Positions 8,687 through 18,548 are shown, counted from the first letter of the stretch. The stretch: 64,000 nucleotides of DNA from Phycicoccus sp. CSK15P-2 (GCF_016888005.1 NZ_JAFDVE010000002.1:62001-126000), one strand, 5' to 3'. A program made the numbers and translations. Notes: generated by a model not told the origin, from the letters alone.

Positions 8687-9865
8687 GTGGACCTCTTCGA
8701 GTACCAGGCCCGTGACATGTTCGAGAAGCACGGTGTCCCCGTGCTCGCCGGGGCCGTCGCGACGACCCCCGAGGAGGCGAAGGAGGCGGCCGAGCGCATC
8801 GGCACCGCCAGCGGCGGCGTCACCGTCGTCAAGGCCCAGGTCAAGACCGGTGGCCGCGGCAAGGCGGGTGGGGTCAAGGTCGCCAAGAGCGCGGACGAGG
8901 CGCACGAGCACGCGAGCGCCATCCTCGGCATGGACATCAAGGGCCACACGGTGCACCGCGTGATGATCGCCCAGGGCGCGCAGATCGCCGAGGAGTACTA
9001 CTTCTCCATCCTCCTCGACCGCGCCAACCGCACCTACCTCGCGATGTGCTCCCGGGAGGGCGGCGTCGAGATCGAGCAGCTGGCCGTGGAGCGGCCGGAG
9101 GCCCTCGCCCGCGTCGTCGTCGACCCCAACGTCGGCATCGACGACGCGAAGGCCCGCGAGATCGTCGAGGCCGCCGGGTTCGACGCCGACACCGCCGCGA
9201 AGGTCGAGCCGGTCGTCAAGACGCTGTGGACGGTCTACCGCGAGGAGGACGCGACGCTCGTCGAGGTCAACCCGCTCGTCAAGACCGAGGGCGGGGACAT
9301 CGTCGCCCTCGACGGCAAGGTCAGCCTCGACGCGAACGCCGACTTCCGGCACCCCGACCACGAGGCGCTCGAGGACTCCTCGGCCACCGACCCGCTCGAG
9401 GCGCAGGCCAAGGAGAAGGGCCTCAACTACGTCAAGCTCGACGGCTCGGTCGGCATCATCGGCAACGGCGCCGGCCTCGTCATGAGCACCCTCGACGTCG
9501 TCGCCTACGCCGGTGAGGAGTTCGGGGGGCAGAAGCCCGCGAACTTCCTCGACATCGGCGGCGGCGCCTCGGCGCAGGTCATGGCCGACGGCCTGCACGT
9601 CATCCTCGGCGACCCGCAGGTGAAGTCGGTCTTCGTCAACGTCTTCGGCGGCATCACCGCGTGCGACGCCGTCGCCGACGGCATCGTCGGTGCACTCGAC
9701 AAGCTCGGCGACGAGGCCACCAAGCCGCTCGTCGTCCGGCTCGACGGCAACAACGTCGAGGAGGGCCGGCGCATCCTCGCCGAGCGGGCCCACCCCCTCG
9801 TCACCCTCGAGGAGACGATGGACGGCGCCGCGCGCCGGGCCGCCGAGCTGGCCTCCCAGAACTGA
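8687..9865 (+). CDS. sucC: succinyl-CoA synthetase (ADP-forming) beta subunit
   Basis: 392 residues, usual length. The GTG start gives [16 protein letters not shown], the canonical N-terminus. The ATP-grasp domain shows [18 protein letters not shown] (nucleotide binding) and [11 protein letters not shown] (metal and nucleotide ligands). The CoA-ligase-like C-terminal domain includes [10 protein letters not shown] and [16 protein letters not shown]. Together with SucD it interconverts succinyl-CoA and succinate in the TCA cycle with formation of ATP or GTP. sucD follows 34 bases later in the same operon. Confidence 0.97.
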   Translation: MDLFEYQARDMFEKHGVPVLAGAVATTPEEAKEAAERIGTASGGVTVVKAQVKTGGRGKAGGVKVAKSADEAHEHASAILGMDIKGHTVHRVMIAQGAQIAEEYYFSILLDRANRTYLAMCSREGGVEIEQLAVERPEALARVVVDPNVGIDDAKAREIVEAAGFDADTAAKVEPVVKTLWTVYREEDATLVEVNPLVKTEGGDIVALDGKVSLDANADFRHPDHEALEDSSATDPLEAQAKEKGLNYVKLDGSVGIIGNGAGLVMSTLDVVAYAGEEFGGQKPANFLDIGGGASAQVMADGLHVILGDPQVKSVFVNVFGGITACDAVADGIVGALDKLGDEATKPLVVRLDGNNVEEGRRILAERAHPLVTLEETMDGAARRAAELASQN

Positions 9866-9899
9866 CCGACGAGCGAGCGAGAAGAGAGACACACGACCC

Positions 9900-10793
9900 A
9901 TGGCCATCTTCCTCACCACCGACTCCAAGGTCATCGTCCAGGGCATGACCGGCTCCGAGGGCATGAAGCACACCCAGCGGATGCTCCGGTCCGGCACCGC
10001 CGTCGTCGGCGGGGTCAACCCGCGCAAGGCAGGCACCGAGGTCGAGTTCGAGGGCGGCGTCACCGTCCCCGTGTTCGGCTCGGTCGCCGAGGCGATGGAG
10101 GCCACCGGCGCGAACGTGTCGGTCGTCTTCGTCCCGGCCGCCTTCACGAAGGCCGCCGCGACGGAGGCCATCGACGCCGGCATCCCGCTGTGCGTCGTCA
10201 TCACCGAGGGCGTCGCGGTCAAGGACACCGCGGAGTTCTACAACTACGCCGCGCAGCAGGGCGGCACCCGGATCATCGGCCCGAACTGTCCCGGGCTGAT
10301 CAGCCCCGGGCAGTCCAACGCCGGCATCATCCCGGCCGACATCGCCGAGGGTGGCCGGATCGGCCTGGTCTCGAAGTCGGGAACGCTGACGTACCAGATG
10401 ATGTACGAGCTGCGGGACTTCGGCTTCTCGTCCGCGGTCGGCATCGGCGGTGACCCGGTCATCGGGACGACGCACATCGACTGCCTCGAGGCGTTCCAGA
10501 ACGACCCCGACACCGACGCGATCGTCATGATCGGCGAGATCGGCGGCGACGCCGAGGAGCGCGCGGCGGCCTACATCAAGGAGCACGTGACGAAGCCGGT
10601 CGTCGGCTACGTCGCCGGCTTCACCGCCCCCGAGGGCAAGACGATGGGCCACGCGGGCGCCATCGTCTCCGGCTCGTCCGGCACCGCCGCGGCGAAGAAG
10701 GAGGCCCTCGAGGCCGCAGGCGTCAAGGTCGGCAAGACGCCCTCCGAGACCGCCGAGCTCATGCGCCACATCATGGAGTCGCTCTCGTCCTGA
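9900..10793 (+). CDS. sucD: succinyl-CoA synthetase alpha subunit
   Basis: 297 residues starting [21 protein letters not shown], which is the CoA-binding Rossmann motif. [12 protein letters not shown] and the phosphohistidine loop GHAGAIVSG are both present. It forms the alpha/beta enzyme with the adjacent SucC. The C-terminus ([16 protein letters not shown]) is typical of the family. A 361-base spacer with repeats separates it from the next gene. Confidence 0.97.
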   Translation: MAIFLTTDSKVIVQGMTGSEGMKHTQRMLRSGTAVVGGVNPRKAGTEVEFEGGVTVPVFGSVAEAMEATGANVSVVFVPAAFTKAAATEAIDAGIPLCVVITEGVAVKDTAEFYNYAAQQGGTRIIGPNCPGLISPGQSNAGIIPADIAEGGRIGLVSKSGTLTYQMMYELRDFGFSSAVGIGGDPVIGTTHIDCLEAFQNDPDTDAIVMIGEIGGDAEERAAAYIKEHVTKPVVGYVAGFTAPEGKTMGHAGAIVSGSSGTAAAKKEALEAAGVKVGKTPSETAELMRHIMESLSS

Positions 10794-10939
10794 CCCTCCG
10801 GTCACGACCTCTGCCACGTGACCCGGTGCCCGTCACGGGTGCAGACCCGGTCCACCACGTACTGGGGGTCAGGCACCTCGGTCGACTCGCAGGCCCACCC
10901 GTCGACCGCCTCGCGCGACGTCTGCCCGCCGTGTCCGTC

Positions 10940-10978
10940 GACTGTGCTCTGCTTCTCCAGGAGAAGCAGAGCACAGTC
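10940..10978. terminator. long perfect palindrome downstream of sucD
   Basis: Nineteen bases at 10940-10958 are exactly complementary to 10960-10978 around a single A; in RNA this would be a stem of about 17 pairs with a five-base loop. Position after sucD suggests termination, although it lies 147 bases beyond the stop and has no U-tract. A minus-strand reading frame of 111 codons (10802-11137) runs through it and could be a decayed gene; it ends in a sensible-looking DPQYVVDRVCTRDGHRV peptide but has no recognisable family. Confidence 0.5.
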
Positions 10979-11046
10979 CGGACAGAGGAGGTCTCCGGAG
11001 CGTCGGCCCTGCCGCGACCGAGGGCCGATGCGGCCGCGCACCGGCA

Positions 11047-11107
11047 GCAGCGACCCGTCCGGGCACGGGGAGCAGCGACGCGTCCGGGCACCGGGAGCAG
11101 CGACGCG
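11047..11107. repeat. 25-bp tandem repeat, 2.4 copies
   Basis: Units at 11047-11071 and 11072-11096 differ at two positions; a third partial unit begins at 11097. Each starts GCAGCGAC and ends CGGGA. The array lies 48 bases before the DUF6350 gene start. With the palindrome at 10940 it makes up most of what is visible in the 361-base gap between sucD and that gene. Confidence 0.7.
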
Positions 11108-11154
11108 GCGTGTGCTGGCGGGTCCGAGGTCCGGCATCGGTGAGACTGGCCCCG

Positions 11155-12393
11155 ATGACCGTCATCGACCGGCTTCGGGCCGCACTGCCGAGTGCCGAGG
11201 AGCCTGCCCACACCTCGCCCTGGGGCCCCGGCTGGCGGCGCGCTGCGCTGATCGGTGCCCTGACGGCCCTGGTCTCCGCGGCGCTCGTCGTCGTGCCCGT
11301 CGTGCTGGCCTGGGACGCCGCACCACTGGACGGCACCGAGCGGGCCGACGCCGTCCGGCTCGGCGCGGCGCTGTGGCTCCTCCTCGGCGGCGCGCACGTC
11401 TCGGCCGGCCCGGCGACGATCACGCTCACCCCGCTCCTCGGCACGGCGGTCCTCGTCGTGCTCGCCCGCTACGGCGCCCGCGAGGCCATGGTCCGGGTGC
11501 GCACCGACGGCGGGTACTGGGCCGGCACCCTCCCACGGGACCTCGCCGGGGCCGTCGGTGCCTGGTGGGCCGGCTACGCGCTCGGCACCGGCGCGGTGTG
11601 GGCGGTGGCCCACTCGGGCGCTCTCGTTCCACGACCCTGGACCGTCCTCGTGCCCGCGTTCCTCGTCCCCGTCGCCGGGCTGTGGCTCGCTCTGGCCCCG
11701 GTCGCCCGGGACGACCCCGACGTCCTCGGGCCCCGCCTCGTCCCGGTCCTGCCGGACGTCGTGCGGCGTGGCCTCGGCCCGGGGCTCGCGGGCGTCGCGC
11801 TGCTCGTCGTGCTCGGGACGCTCGTCATCGGCGTCGCCGTGCTCCTGGCCTGGCCCCAGGTGGCGGCGGTCCAGGACGGCCTCACGGCCGACCGCACGGA
11901 CGTCCTCGTGCTCGCCCTCGCCCAGGTCGCTGCGCTGCCCAACCTCGCGCTGTGGGTCGTGAGCCTGATGGGCGGCCCGGGGTTCACCGTCGTCGGGGGA
12001 GCGGTCGTGTCGTGGGACGGCGTCGAGAGCGGCCTGCTGCCCCTCGTCCCCGTCCTCGGCGCCCTGCCGCAGCCCGGGCCCTACCCCGTGCCGGCCGCGC
12101 TCGGCGGTCTCGCCGTGCTCGTCGGGGCCGGCGTCTGGGTCGGACGGCGGGCGGTGGCCACCGTGGCACGCCTGTCGCGGCTGCGCACCAAGCTCGCGGT
12201 CGCCACCTGTGCCTGTGCCACGACCTCCCTCGCCGTCGGTGCGCTCGACCTTCTCGGCGGCGGCTCCGCGGGGCAGTTCCGGCTCGCCGCCGTGGGGGCC
12301 CCGGCAGGCCGGCTGGCCCTCAGCGTGTTCCTCGCGCTCCTCGTCGGGGCCGTCGGCTACGTGCTGCGGGACGCGTGGAGGCTGCGGCGGTGA
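11155..12393 (+). CDS. DUF6350 family integral membrane protein
   Basis: 412 residues with roughly ten hydrophobic segments, beginning after a short cytosolic head (MTVIDRLRAALPSAEEPAH). The motif LLGGAHVSAGPATITLTPLLGTAVLVVLA and FTVVGGAVVSWDGVESGLLPLVP-like segments are typical of this actinobacterial family, found between sucCD and purN/purH in many genomes. Its role is unknown; no catalytic residues are apparent. The stop overlaps the purN GTG (GTGA), so it is cotranscribed with purN. The ATG at 11155 was preferred over an earlier in-frame start at 11110 because homologues begin at the hydrophilic head. Confidence 0.8.
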   Translation: MTVIDRLRAALPSAEEPAHTSPWGPGWRRAALIGALTALVSAALVVVPVVLAWDAAPLDGTERADAVRLGAALWLLLGGAHVSAGPATITLTPLLGTAVLVVLARYGAREAMVRVRTDGGYWAGTLPRDLAGAVGAWWAGYALGTGAVWAVAHSGALVPRPWTVLVPAFLVPVAGLWLALAPVARDDPDVLGPRLVPVLPDVVRRGLGPGLAGVALLVVLGTLVIGVAVLLAWPQVAAVQDGLTADRTDVLVLALAQVAALPNLALWVVSLMGGPGFTVVGGAVVSWDGVESGLLPLVPVLGALPQPGPYPVPAALGGLAVLVGAGVWVGRRAVATVARLSRLRTKLAVATCACATTSLAVGALDLLGGGSAGQFRLAAVGAPAGRLALSVFLALLVGAVGYVLRDAWRLRR

Positions 12394-12968
12394 GCCACCC
12401 GCTGCGTCTCGTCGTCCTCGTGTCGGGGTCCGGCACCAACCTCCAGGCGGTGCTCGACGCCGCCTCCTCGGGCGCGCCGTTCGAGGTCGTCGCCGTCGGG
12501 GCGGACCGCGACGGCACCGGGGGCGTCGACCGCGCGGCGGCCGCCGGGGTGCCCACGTTCGTCTGCAAGGTGGCGGACTTCGACTCCCGAGCCGACTGGG
12601 ACCTCGCCCTGGCCCGGCTCGTCGGCGACCACACCCCGGACGTCGTCGTCTCGGCCGGCTTCATGAAGGTGCTCGGTGCCGCCGTGCTGGAGGCGGTCCC
12701 CGTGCTCAACACCCACCCGGCGCTGCTGCCCAGCTTCCCGGGGACACACGGGGTGCGCGACGCCCTCCGGCACGGGGTCAGGGTCACCGGCTGCACCTGC
12801 CACTGGGTGGACGCCGGGGTCGACACCGGGCCGATCGTCGACCAGCGTGCCGTGCGGGTGGAGCCCGGCGACACGGTCGAGACCCTGCACGAGCGGATCA
12901 AGGTGCAGGAGCGGACGATGCTCGTCGAGGTCCTGTCAGCTCTCGCGACGGACCGGTCGTGGCGCTGA
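12390..12968 (+). CDS. purN: phosphoribosylglycinamide formyltransferase
   Basis: 192 residues. It transfers the formyl group of 10-formyl-THF to GAR, step 3 of purine synthesis. LVVLVSGSGTNLQAVLDA is the phosphate loop. VVSAGFMKVLG, NTHPALLPSFPGTHGVRDAL (catalytic Asn and His) and GCTCHWVDAGVDTGPIVDQ (with the conserved Asp) are all present. The GTG start overlaps the DUF6350 stop. Expected partner for folate supply is FolD, present at 52.5 kb. Confidence 0.95.
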   Translation: MSHPLRLVVLVSGSGTNLQAVLDAASSGAPFEVVAVGADRDGTGGVDRAAAAGVPTFVCKVADFDSRADWDLALARLVGDHTPDVVVSAGFMKVLGAAVLEAVPVLNTHPALLPSFPGTHGVRDALRHGVRVTGCTCHWVDAGVDTGPIVDQRAVRVEPGDTVETLHERIKVQERTMLVEVLSALATDRSWR

Positions 12969-13372
12969 CCCCCGCGGAGCTGCCGGCCGCAGCCCTGGAG
13001 TTCATGCGCGAGCGTCACCTGGCGACCCTCACCACCCTGCGCCGCGACGGCAGCCCGCACGTCGTCCCGGTCGGGTTCACCTGGGACGCGGACGCCCTCG
13101 TCGCCCGGGTCATCGCGAGCCGGGGCAGCGCCAAGGTCCGCCAGGCCAGGGCGGGACGCCGTGCCGCGCTGTCCCAGGTGGACGGCCGCCGCTGGCTGAC
13201 CCTCGAGGGGACGACCCGGGTGCTCGAGGACGCCGACGCCGTCCGGGACGCCGAGCAGCGCTACGCCGGCCGTTACCGGCAGCCCCGGCCGAACCCCGAG
13301 CGGGTCGTCGTCGTGCTCGACGTCGACCGCGTGCTCGGCGGCACGTGGCCGGAGCAGCCGCGTACGAGGTAG
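12959..13372 (+). CDS. PPOX-class (F420- or FMN-binding) split-barrel protein
   Basis: 137 residues from the GTG at 12959, which overlaps the end of purN by ten bases. FMRERHLATLTTLRRDGSPHVVPVGFTWD is the conserved first half of the pyridoxamine-5'-phosphate-oxidase-like barrel, followed by KVRQARAGRRAALSQVDGRRWLTLEGTTRV-type strands. The PNPERVVVVLDVDRVLGG end resembles the F420-dependent PPOX subgroup (TIGR03618-like). Reduction of an unsaturated or cofactor-like substrate using F420H2 is possible; fbiC lies 3 kb downstream. Substrate unknown. Confidence 0.75.
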   Translation: MALTPAELPAAALEFMRERHLATLTTLRRDGSPHVVPVGFTWDADALVARVIASRGSAKVRQARAGRRAALSQVDGRRWLTLEGTTRVLEDADAVRDAEQRYAGRYRQPRPNPERVVVVLDVDRVLGGTWPEQPRTR

Positions 13373-13388
13373 CCCGCTAGAGTGACCC

Positions 13389-13463
13389 CGACGACTGGCG
13401 CGGGTGGGTCACCACCGGCGGGTCCTGAGGGTGAGGCACCCGGAGCCATCGTCGGAGGAACGA
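13389..13463 (+). repeat. partial duplicate of the ZTP riboswitch 5' half
   Basis: Thirty bases at 13389-13418 are identical to the first 30 bases of the riboswitch at 13464. They include GACTGGCG and the small GGTGG/ACCACC hairpin. The sequence then diverges and lacks the CCGCCTGGG element that completes the ligand pocket. GCCATCGTCG near 13446-13455 can pair back to the start of the copy. A TAGAGT hexamer at 13378-13383 could be the -10 that starts transcription at about 13389. It may be a decayed tandem aptamer or an alternative folding partner. Confidence 0.7.
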
Positions 13464-13530
13464 CGACGACTGGCGCGGGTGGGTCACCACCGGGAAGTCT
13501 GCAGTCGGGGCATCGCCCGCCTGGGTGTCC
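13464..13530 (+). promoter_or_regulatory. ZTP (pfl) riboswitch upstream of purH
   Basis: Elements of the ZTP/ZMP aptamer are visible in order: GACTGGCG, a GGTGG-GTC-ACCACC hairpin, GGGAAG, and after a short linker the second subdomain CCGCCTGGGT (13517-13526). ZTP riboswitches sense AICAR (ZMP/ZTP) accumulation and activate purine and folate genes; purH consumes AICAR. The expression platform (13531-13565) holds GTCCCGGGAC and the AAGGAG ribosome site at 13554. This is a family-level match by eye; a covariance-model score would settle it. Confidence 0.85.
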
Positions 13531-13565
13531 CGGGACCGACCGTCGCACCCCGCAAGGAGCCCCAC

Positions 13566-15194
13566 GTGTCCCCAGCCGTCTCCGCCCCCGGCCCGTCGCA
13601 GGACGTCCGTCCCGTCCGCCGCGCCCTCGTGTCCGTCTACGACAAGACCGGCCTCGAGGACCTCGTCCGCGGCCTGCACGAGGAGGGGGTCGCGCTGGTC
13701 TCGACGGGCGGCAGCTCCGCACTCATCGAGTCCCTCGGCCTCCCGGTGACGAAGGTCGAGGACCTCACCGGGTTCCCCGAGTGCCTCGAGGGGCGGGTCA
13801 AGACGCTCCACCCCCGGGTGCACGCCGGCATCCTCGCCGACACCCGCAAGGCGGACCACGTCGCTCAGCTCGAGGAGCTCGGGGTCGAGGCCTTCGAGCT
13901 CGTCGTCGTCAACCTCTACCCGTTCGCGGCCACCGTCGCGTCCGGTGCGACGCCCGACGAGTGCGTCGAGCAGATCGACATCGGCGGCCCCTCGATGGTC
14001 CGCGCCGCGGCGAAGAACCACCCGAGCGTCGCCGTCGTCACCGACCCGACGACCTACGGCGACGCCCTCGAGGCGGTCCGCTCTGGCGGCTTCACCCTCG
14101 AGCAGCGCAAGCGGCTCGCGGCCGAGGCCTTCGTGCACACCGCCACGTACGACGTCGCCGTGGCCTCGTGGATGGGCAACGCGTACGTCGACACCTCCGA
14201 CGGCACCGGCTTCCCGGCCTGGGCCGGGGCCACCTGGCAGAAGCAGGCGACGCTGCGCTACGGCGAGAACCCGCACCAGCGGGCGGCGCTGTACGTCGAC
14301 GGCCACCGGCCCGAGCCGGCGCTCGCCCAGGCGAGGCAGCTGCACGGCAAGGAGATGTCCTACAACAACTACGTCGACGCCGACGCCGCCGTGCGCGCCG
14401 CGTACGACCACGGCGACCAGCCCACGGTCGCCGTCATCAAGCACGCCAACCCGTGCGGCATCGCCGTCGGAGCCGACATCGCCGAGGCCCACCGCAAGGC
14501 GCACGCGTGCGACCCGGTCTCTGCGTTCGGCGGGATCATCGCGGCGAACCGCCCGGTGACGGCCGCGATGGCCGAGACCGTCGCCGAGATCTTCACCGAG
14601 GTCGTCGTCGCACCCGGGTTCGACGCCGAGGCGCTCGGCATCCTCACCCGCAAGAAGAACGTCCGCCTGCTCGAGTGTGCGGCACCCACGCGCGGCGGCA
14701 TCGAGACCCGGCCCATCGGCGGCGGGCTGCTCGTCCAGGAGCGGGACGCCGTCGACGCCGTCGTCACCGGTGAGGACGGCGCGCCGACCGGGGGTGACGA
14801 CGCCGCCCACTGGCGCCTCGCCTCCGGCGACCCCGCCGACGACACGACGCTCGCCGACCTCCAGTTCGCCTGGCGGGCGGTACGCGCGACGAAGTCCAAC
14901 GCGATCCTGCTCGCCCGCGACGGGGCCTCGGTCGGCATCGGCATGGGTCAGGTCAACCGGGTCGACTCCTGCCACCTCGCGGTGAGCCGGGCCGGCGAGG
15001 AGCGGGCCCGCGGCGCGGTCGCCGCGTCCGATGCGTTCTTCCCCTTCGCCGACGGCCTTCAGGTGCTGCTCGACGCCGGCGTCCGCGCCGTCGTCGCCCC
15101 CGGTGGCTCGATGCGCGACGCGGAGGTCGTCGAGGCGGCGCAGGCCGCGGGGGTGACGATGTACTTCACGGGCACCCGCCACTTCGCGCACTGA
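13566..15194 (+). CDS. purH: bifunctional AICAR formyltransferase / IMP cyclohydrolase
   Basis: 542 residues, normal length. It catalyses the last two steps of IMP synthesis. The N-terminal MGS-like cyclohydrolase domain shows [26 protein letters not shown] and [14 protein letters not shown]. The formyltransferase domain has [27 protein letters not shown] and [11 protein letters not shown], with the catalytic Lys-His. It ends [14 protein letters not shown]. The GTG start follows AAGGAG by six bases. A ZTP riboswitch lies in its leader. Confidence 0.97.
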   Translation: MSPAVSAPGPSQDVRPVRRALVSVYDKTGLEDLVRGLHEEGVALVSTGGSSALIESLGLPVTKVEDLTGFPECLEGRVKTLHPRVHAGILADTRKADHVAQLEELGVEAFELVVVNLYPFAATVASGATPDECVEQIDIGGPSMVRAAAKNHPSVAVVTDPTTYGDALEAVRSGGFTLEQRKRLAAEAFVHTATYDVAVASWMGNAYVDTSDGTGFPAWAGATWQKQATLRYGENPHQRAALYVDGHRPEPALAQARQLHGKEMSYNNYVDADAAVRAAYDHGDQPTVAVIKHANPCGIAVGADIAEAHRKAHACDPVSAFGGIIAANRPVTAAMAETVAEIFTEVVVAPGFDAEALGILTRKKNVRLLECAAPTRGGIETRPIGGGLLVQERDAVDAVVTGEDGAPTGGDDAAHWRLASGDPADDTTLADLQFAWRAVRATKSNAILLARDGASVGIGMGQVNRVDSCHLAVSRAGEERARGAVAASDAFFPFADGLQVLLDAGVRAVVAPGGSMRDAEVVEAAQAAGVTMYFTGTRHFAH

Positions 15195-15231
15195 GCGAGG
15201 GCGCCAGACCCGGGCGGGAGCGCAGGCCCGC

Positions 15232-16044
15232 TCAGCCGTGTCGGTCCCCGGTGGGTCGCCGCGGCGTGGTGCGGCGCTCGGCCTCGACCTTCGGCGCGGT
15301 CCGGACCAGCCGGAGGAACGTCACGAGCCCGATGCCGCCCACCGCGTTGCCGAGCACCGACCACCCGAGCGCGACGAGGAACTGCCCGACGGTGACGTCC
15401 GCGCCGGCGATCGCGGCGCCGATGATGAAGATCGAGTCGAGCACGCAGTGGAAGAGCTCGGCCCCGACGAGCACCGACCCGAAGAGGATCGCGGGCACGA
15501 CGCGGACCCCGAGGCTGTCCGTCGCGTGCTGCATCCGGGTCATCAGCGTGATGACGAGCCCGGCGAGCACCGCGAGGAGGAAGCTCTGCAGCGAGATGCC
15601 GAGGGACGCGTAGTGCTCGCCGGTCTCGCGGGCGACCTCCTGCAGGTCGGGGCGCGCCCGCAGGATGACCCACACGGTGAGCGCACCCCCGAGGATGTTC
15701 GTCACGAGCGTCACGACCCACAGGCGCGCCAGGCCGCTCCACGGGCCTTTCTCGGCGACGGCGGCGGTCACCGGGACGAGGAAGTTCTCGGTGAAGAGCT
15801 CGCTGCGGGCGAGCAGCAACGCGACGAACCCGAGGGAGAACGCGAGGCCGGCGAGCAGCTGGTTCCCGGTCTCGGTCTTGACGACGAGGTAGGCGAGGAT
15901 GCCCACCCCGATGTCGATGCCGCCGAGCAGGCCGGTGGGGACGAGCGCCCGCAGCGGGCGGCCCAGCCGTTCGGTGCCCTCCTCGACGAGCCGCTCGAAG
16001 GCGTCGTCGATCTCGTCGTCGGACTGCTCCTTCTGTTGCGTCAC
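15232..16044 (-). CDS. formate/nitrite transporter (FNT) family channel
   Basis: 270 residues with six predicted transmembrane helices in the FNT/aquaporin-like fold. A charged cytosolic head (MTQQKEQSDDEIDDAFERL) precedes PTGLLGGIDIGVGILAYL. ARSELFTENFLVPV, WVVTLVTNILGGALTVW, GAELFHCVLDSIF and GWSVLGNAVGGIGLVTFL match the YfdC-like branch of FNT rather than FocA or NirC. A monocarboxylate, nitrite or related small anion is the likely substrate. It converges on purH with a 37-base gap. Confidence 0.8.
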   Translation of the reverse strand: MTQQKEQSDDEIDDAFERLVEEGTERLGRPLRALVPTGLLGGIDIGVGILAYLVVKTETGNQLLAGLAFSLGFVALLLARSELFTENFLVPVTAAVAEKGPWSGLARLWVVTLVTNILGGALTVWVILRARPDLQEVARETGEHYASLGISLQSFLLAVLAGLVITLMTRMQHATDSLGVRVVPAILFGSVLVGAELFHCVLDSIFIIGAAIAGADVTVGQFLVALGWSVLGNAVGGIGLVTFLRLVRTAPKVEAERRTTPRRPTGDRHG

Positions 16045-16151
16045 GGTCGCACGCTACTGGCTGGCGAGCCCACGGGGCCGCAGGAGCCCACAGCCTCGAC
16101 ACGCGCACCCGCGGTGGTCCGCGTGCCCGGTGGAAGGCAGGATGGCGAGTC

Positions 16152-18548
16152 ATGACCGCTCTGCCCGACGCCCTGTCGGACCTTCCGCTCGACGAGCTGT
16201 CGCGGCGGGCCCGCTCGGTCCGCGACGGCGCTACCGGCACGCGGGTGACGTACTCGCCCAAGGTGTTCGTCCCGCTCACCCGGCTCTGCCGCGACCGGTG
16301 CGGCTACTGCACGTTCGCCACCGCCCCGCGGAACCTCGCGGCGCCGTACCTGACTCTCGACGAGGTCCGGGCGATCGCGGCCCGGGGCGCCGAGGCCGGG
16401 TGCCACGAGGCGCTGTTCACGCTCGGTGAGCTGCCGGAGGATCGCTACCCCGTGGCGCGCGAGTGGCTCGAGGCCCACGGGTACGCCTCGACCGTCGACT
16501 ACCTCGCCGCGGCGTGCGCGACCGTCCTCGAGGAGACCGGTCTCCTGCCACACGCCAACGCCGGCGCGGTCTCGCGCGACGACCTCGCGGCGCTGCGCCG
16601 CGTCGCCCCGTCGCAGGGGATGATGCTGGAGTCGCTGCGCGCGGACCTCGCCGCACACCGCGGCGCACCGGACAAGGCGCCGGAGCGCCGGCTCGCGACA
16701 CTCGAGGCGGCGGGGGAGCTGGGCATCCCCTTCACGACCGGCATCCTCGTGGGCATCGGCGAGGACGAGGCGGACCGGGTGGTCGCGCTCGAGGCCGTCG
16801 CCGGGAGCCACCGCCGGCACGGGCACGTCCAGGAGGTCATCGTCCAGAACTTCCTGCCGAAGCCCGGGACGGCGATGCGGGATGCCCGGCCGTGCCCGCC
16901 GGAGGAGCACCTGCGCGCCGTCGCGCTCGCCCGGCTCGTCCTGCCCGCCGACGTCCACGTCCAGGCCCCGCCGAACCTCGCGGACGGCGACCACCTCGCT
17001 GCGCTCCTCCATGCCGGGATCGACGACTGGGGCGGGGTCTCGCCGGTGACGCCCGACCACGTGAACCCCGAGCGGCCCTGGCCGGCGGTCGACACGCTGC
17101 GCGAGGCCACCGAGGCCGCGGGTCTCGTCCTCGCGCCGCGGCTCACCGTGTACCCCGAGTCGGTCCTGCGCCGGGACGCCCGGGTCGACGCCGACCTCCA
17201 CTTCCCGGTGCTCGACCGCAGCGACGCCGAGGGTCTCGCCCGGGACGACCCGGGCGCGGTCTGGCCCGAGCACCACCGGCAGGCGGCGAACGTCGGGACC
17301 GGGGCCGAGGTCGTCCAGGTGGGTCGCCGCTCGACGCAGTGGTACTCCGGCGCGGACCACGAGCCCCCGCAGCTCGTCCCGGCCCCGGCGCGGGCCACCG
17401 GTGCGGTGGCCGAGGTCCTGGCCGGCGTGGCCCGTGGCGAGGAGCTCGGCGAGGCCGAGATCGTCACGCTGTTCTCCGCCCGCGGGCCTGAGGTGGCAGC
17501 CGTGGCGGAGGTCGCCGACGACCTCCGCCGGCGCCTCGTCGGCGACACCGTCACGTACGTCGTCAACCGGAACATCAACTACACGAACGTCTGCACGTAC
17601 AAGTGCACGTTCTGCGGCTTCTCCAAAGGGCCCCTGTCGCTCAACCTCCGGGGCCGGCCCTACCTGCTGACCCTCGACGACATCGCCGAGCGGGCCCGGG
17701 AGGCCTGGGAGCGAGGGGCCACCGAGGTCTGCCTCCAGGGCGGCATCCACCCGAGCTTCGACGGCGGCTTCTACCTCGACGTCGTCCGGGCCGTGAAGGA
17801 CGCCGTGCCCGGTCTGCACGTCCACGCGTTCACCGCGCTGGAGGTGCACGAGGGGGCGCGGCGGCTCGGCATGCCGCTCCTCGACTACCTCGTGGCGCTG
17901 CGCGAGGCCGGGCTGTCCTCGCTGCCCGGGACGGCCGCCGAGATCCTCGACGACGAGGTCCGGGCGGTGCTGTGCCCCGACAAGATCGACACGGCCGAGT
18001 GGCTCGAGACCCACGAGCACGCCCACGCCGCCGGGCTGCGGAGCAACATCACGATCATGTACGGCGCGGTCGAGCAGCCGGTGCACTGGGCCCGGCACCT
18101 CCTCCGCAGCCGCGAGCTGCAGCGTCGCACGGGCGGCTTCACCGAGTTCGTGCCGCTGCCGTTCGTCCACATGGCCGCGCCCGTCTACCTCAAGCGAGGT
18201 GCCCGGCGCGGGCCCACGTGGCGCGAGTCCGTCCTCATGCACGCGGTGGCCCGGCTCGCGTACGGGGCCGACGTCCCGAACGTCCAGGCCTCGTGGGTCA
18301 AGCTCGGTCCGAGCGGGGCCCGGCAGCTCCTGCGGGCCGGCGTCAACGACCTCGGCGGCACGCTCATGGACGAGAACATCAGCCGGGCCGCGGGGGCCGC
18401 CCACGGCCAGCTCCTCGACACCACCGAGTTCGAGCGGCTGGCCCGCTCCGCCGGACGTCCGGTGCGCCAGCGCACCACGCTGTACGGCGACGTCGCCCGG
18501 ACCGCGGACGACCCGCACCCCCGGGCCGCCACCCGCCTCGCCGGCTGA
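16152..18548 (+). CDS. fbiC: 7,8-didemethyl-8-hydroxy-5-deazariboflavin synthase (CofG-CofH fusion)
   Basis: 798 residues, a double radical-SAM enzyme making the F420 deazaflavin core (Fo) from tyrosine and a ribityl-aminouracil. The CofG half has Cys46, Cys50 and Cys53 in RLCRDRCGYCTF. The CofH half has Cys481, Cys485 and Cys488 in NVCTYKCTFCGF. WGGVSPVTPDHVNPE and NDLGGTLMDENISRAAG are conserved family segments. The fused form is characteristic of actinobacteria. Other F420 genes (fbiA, fbiB, fbiD) are not in the window. Confidence 0.96.
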   Translation: MTALPDALSDLPLDELSRRARSVRDGATGTRVTYSPKVFVPLTRLCRDRCGYCTFATAPRNLAAPYLTLDEVRAIAARGAEAGCHEALFTLGELPEDRYPVAREWLEAHGYASTVDYLAAACATVLEETGLLPHANAGAVSRDDLAALRRVAPSQGMMLESLRADLAAHRGAPDKAPERRLATLEAAGELGIPFTTGILVGIGEDEADRVVALEAVAGSHRRHGHVQEVIVQNFLPKPGTAMRDARPCPPEEHLRAVALARLVLPADVHVQAPPNLADGDHLAALLHAGIDDWGGVSPVTPDHVNPERPWPAVDTLREATEAAGLVLAPRLTVYPESVLRRDARVDADLHFPVLDRSDAEGLARDDPGAVWPEHHRQAANVGTGAEVVQVGRRSTQWYSGADHEPPQLVPAPARATGAVAEVLAGVARGEELGEAEIVTLFSARGPEVAAVAEVADDLRRRLVGDTVTYVVNRNINYTNVCTYKCTFCGFSKGPLSLNLRGRPYLLTLDDIAERAREAWERGATEVCLQGGIHPSFDGGFYLDVVRAVKDAVPGLHVHAFTALEVHEGARRLGMPLLDYLVALREAGLSSLPGTAAEILDDEVRAVLCPDKIDTAEWLETHEHAHAAGLRSNITIMYGAVEQPVHWARHLLRSRELQRRTGGFTEFVPLPFVHMAAPVYLKRGARRGPTWRESVLMHAVARLAYGADVPNVQASWVKLGPSGARQLLRAGVNDLGGTLMDENISRAAGAAHGQLLDTTEFERLARSAGRPVRQRTTLYGDVARTADDPHPRAATRLAG

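Noticed and set aside
12209-12958. Plus-strand frame running into the PPOX-class gene from inside purN
   Set aside because: Only the part from the GTG at 12959 has family similarity; the upstream part is an Arg/Pro-rich shadow of purN.
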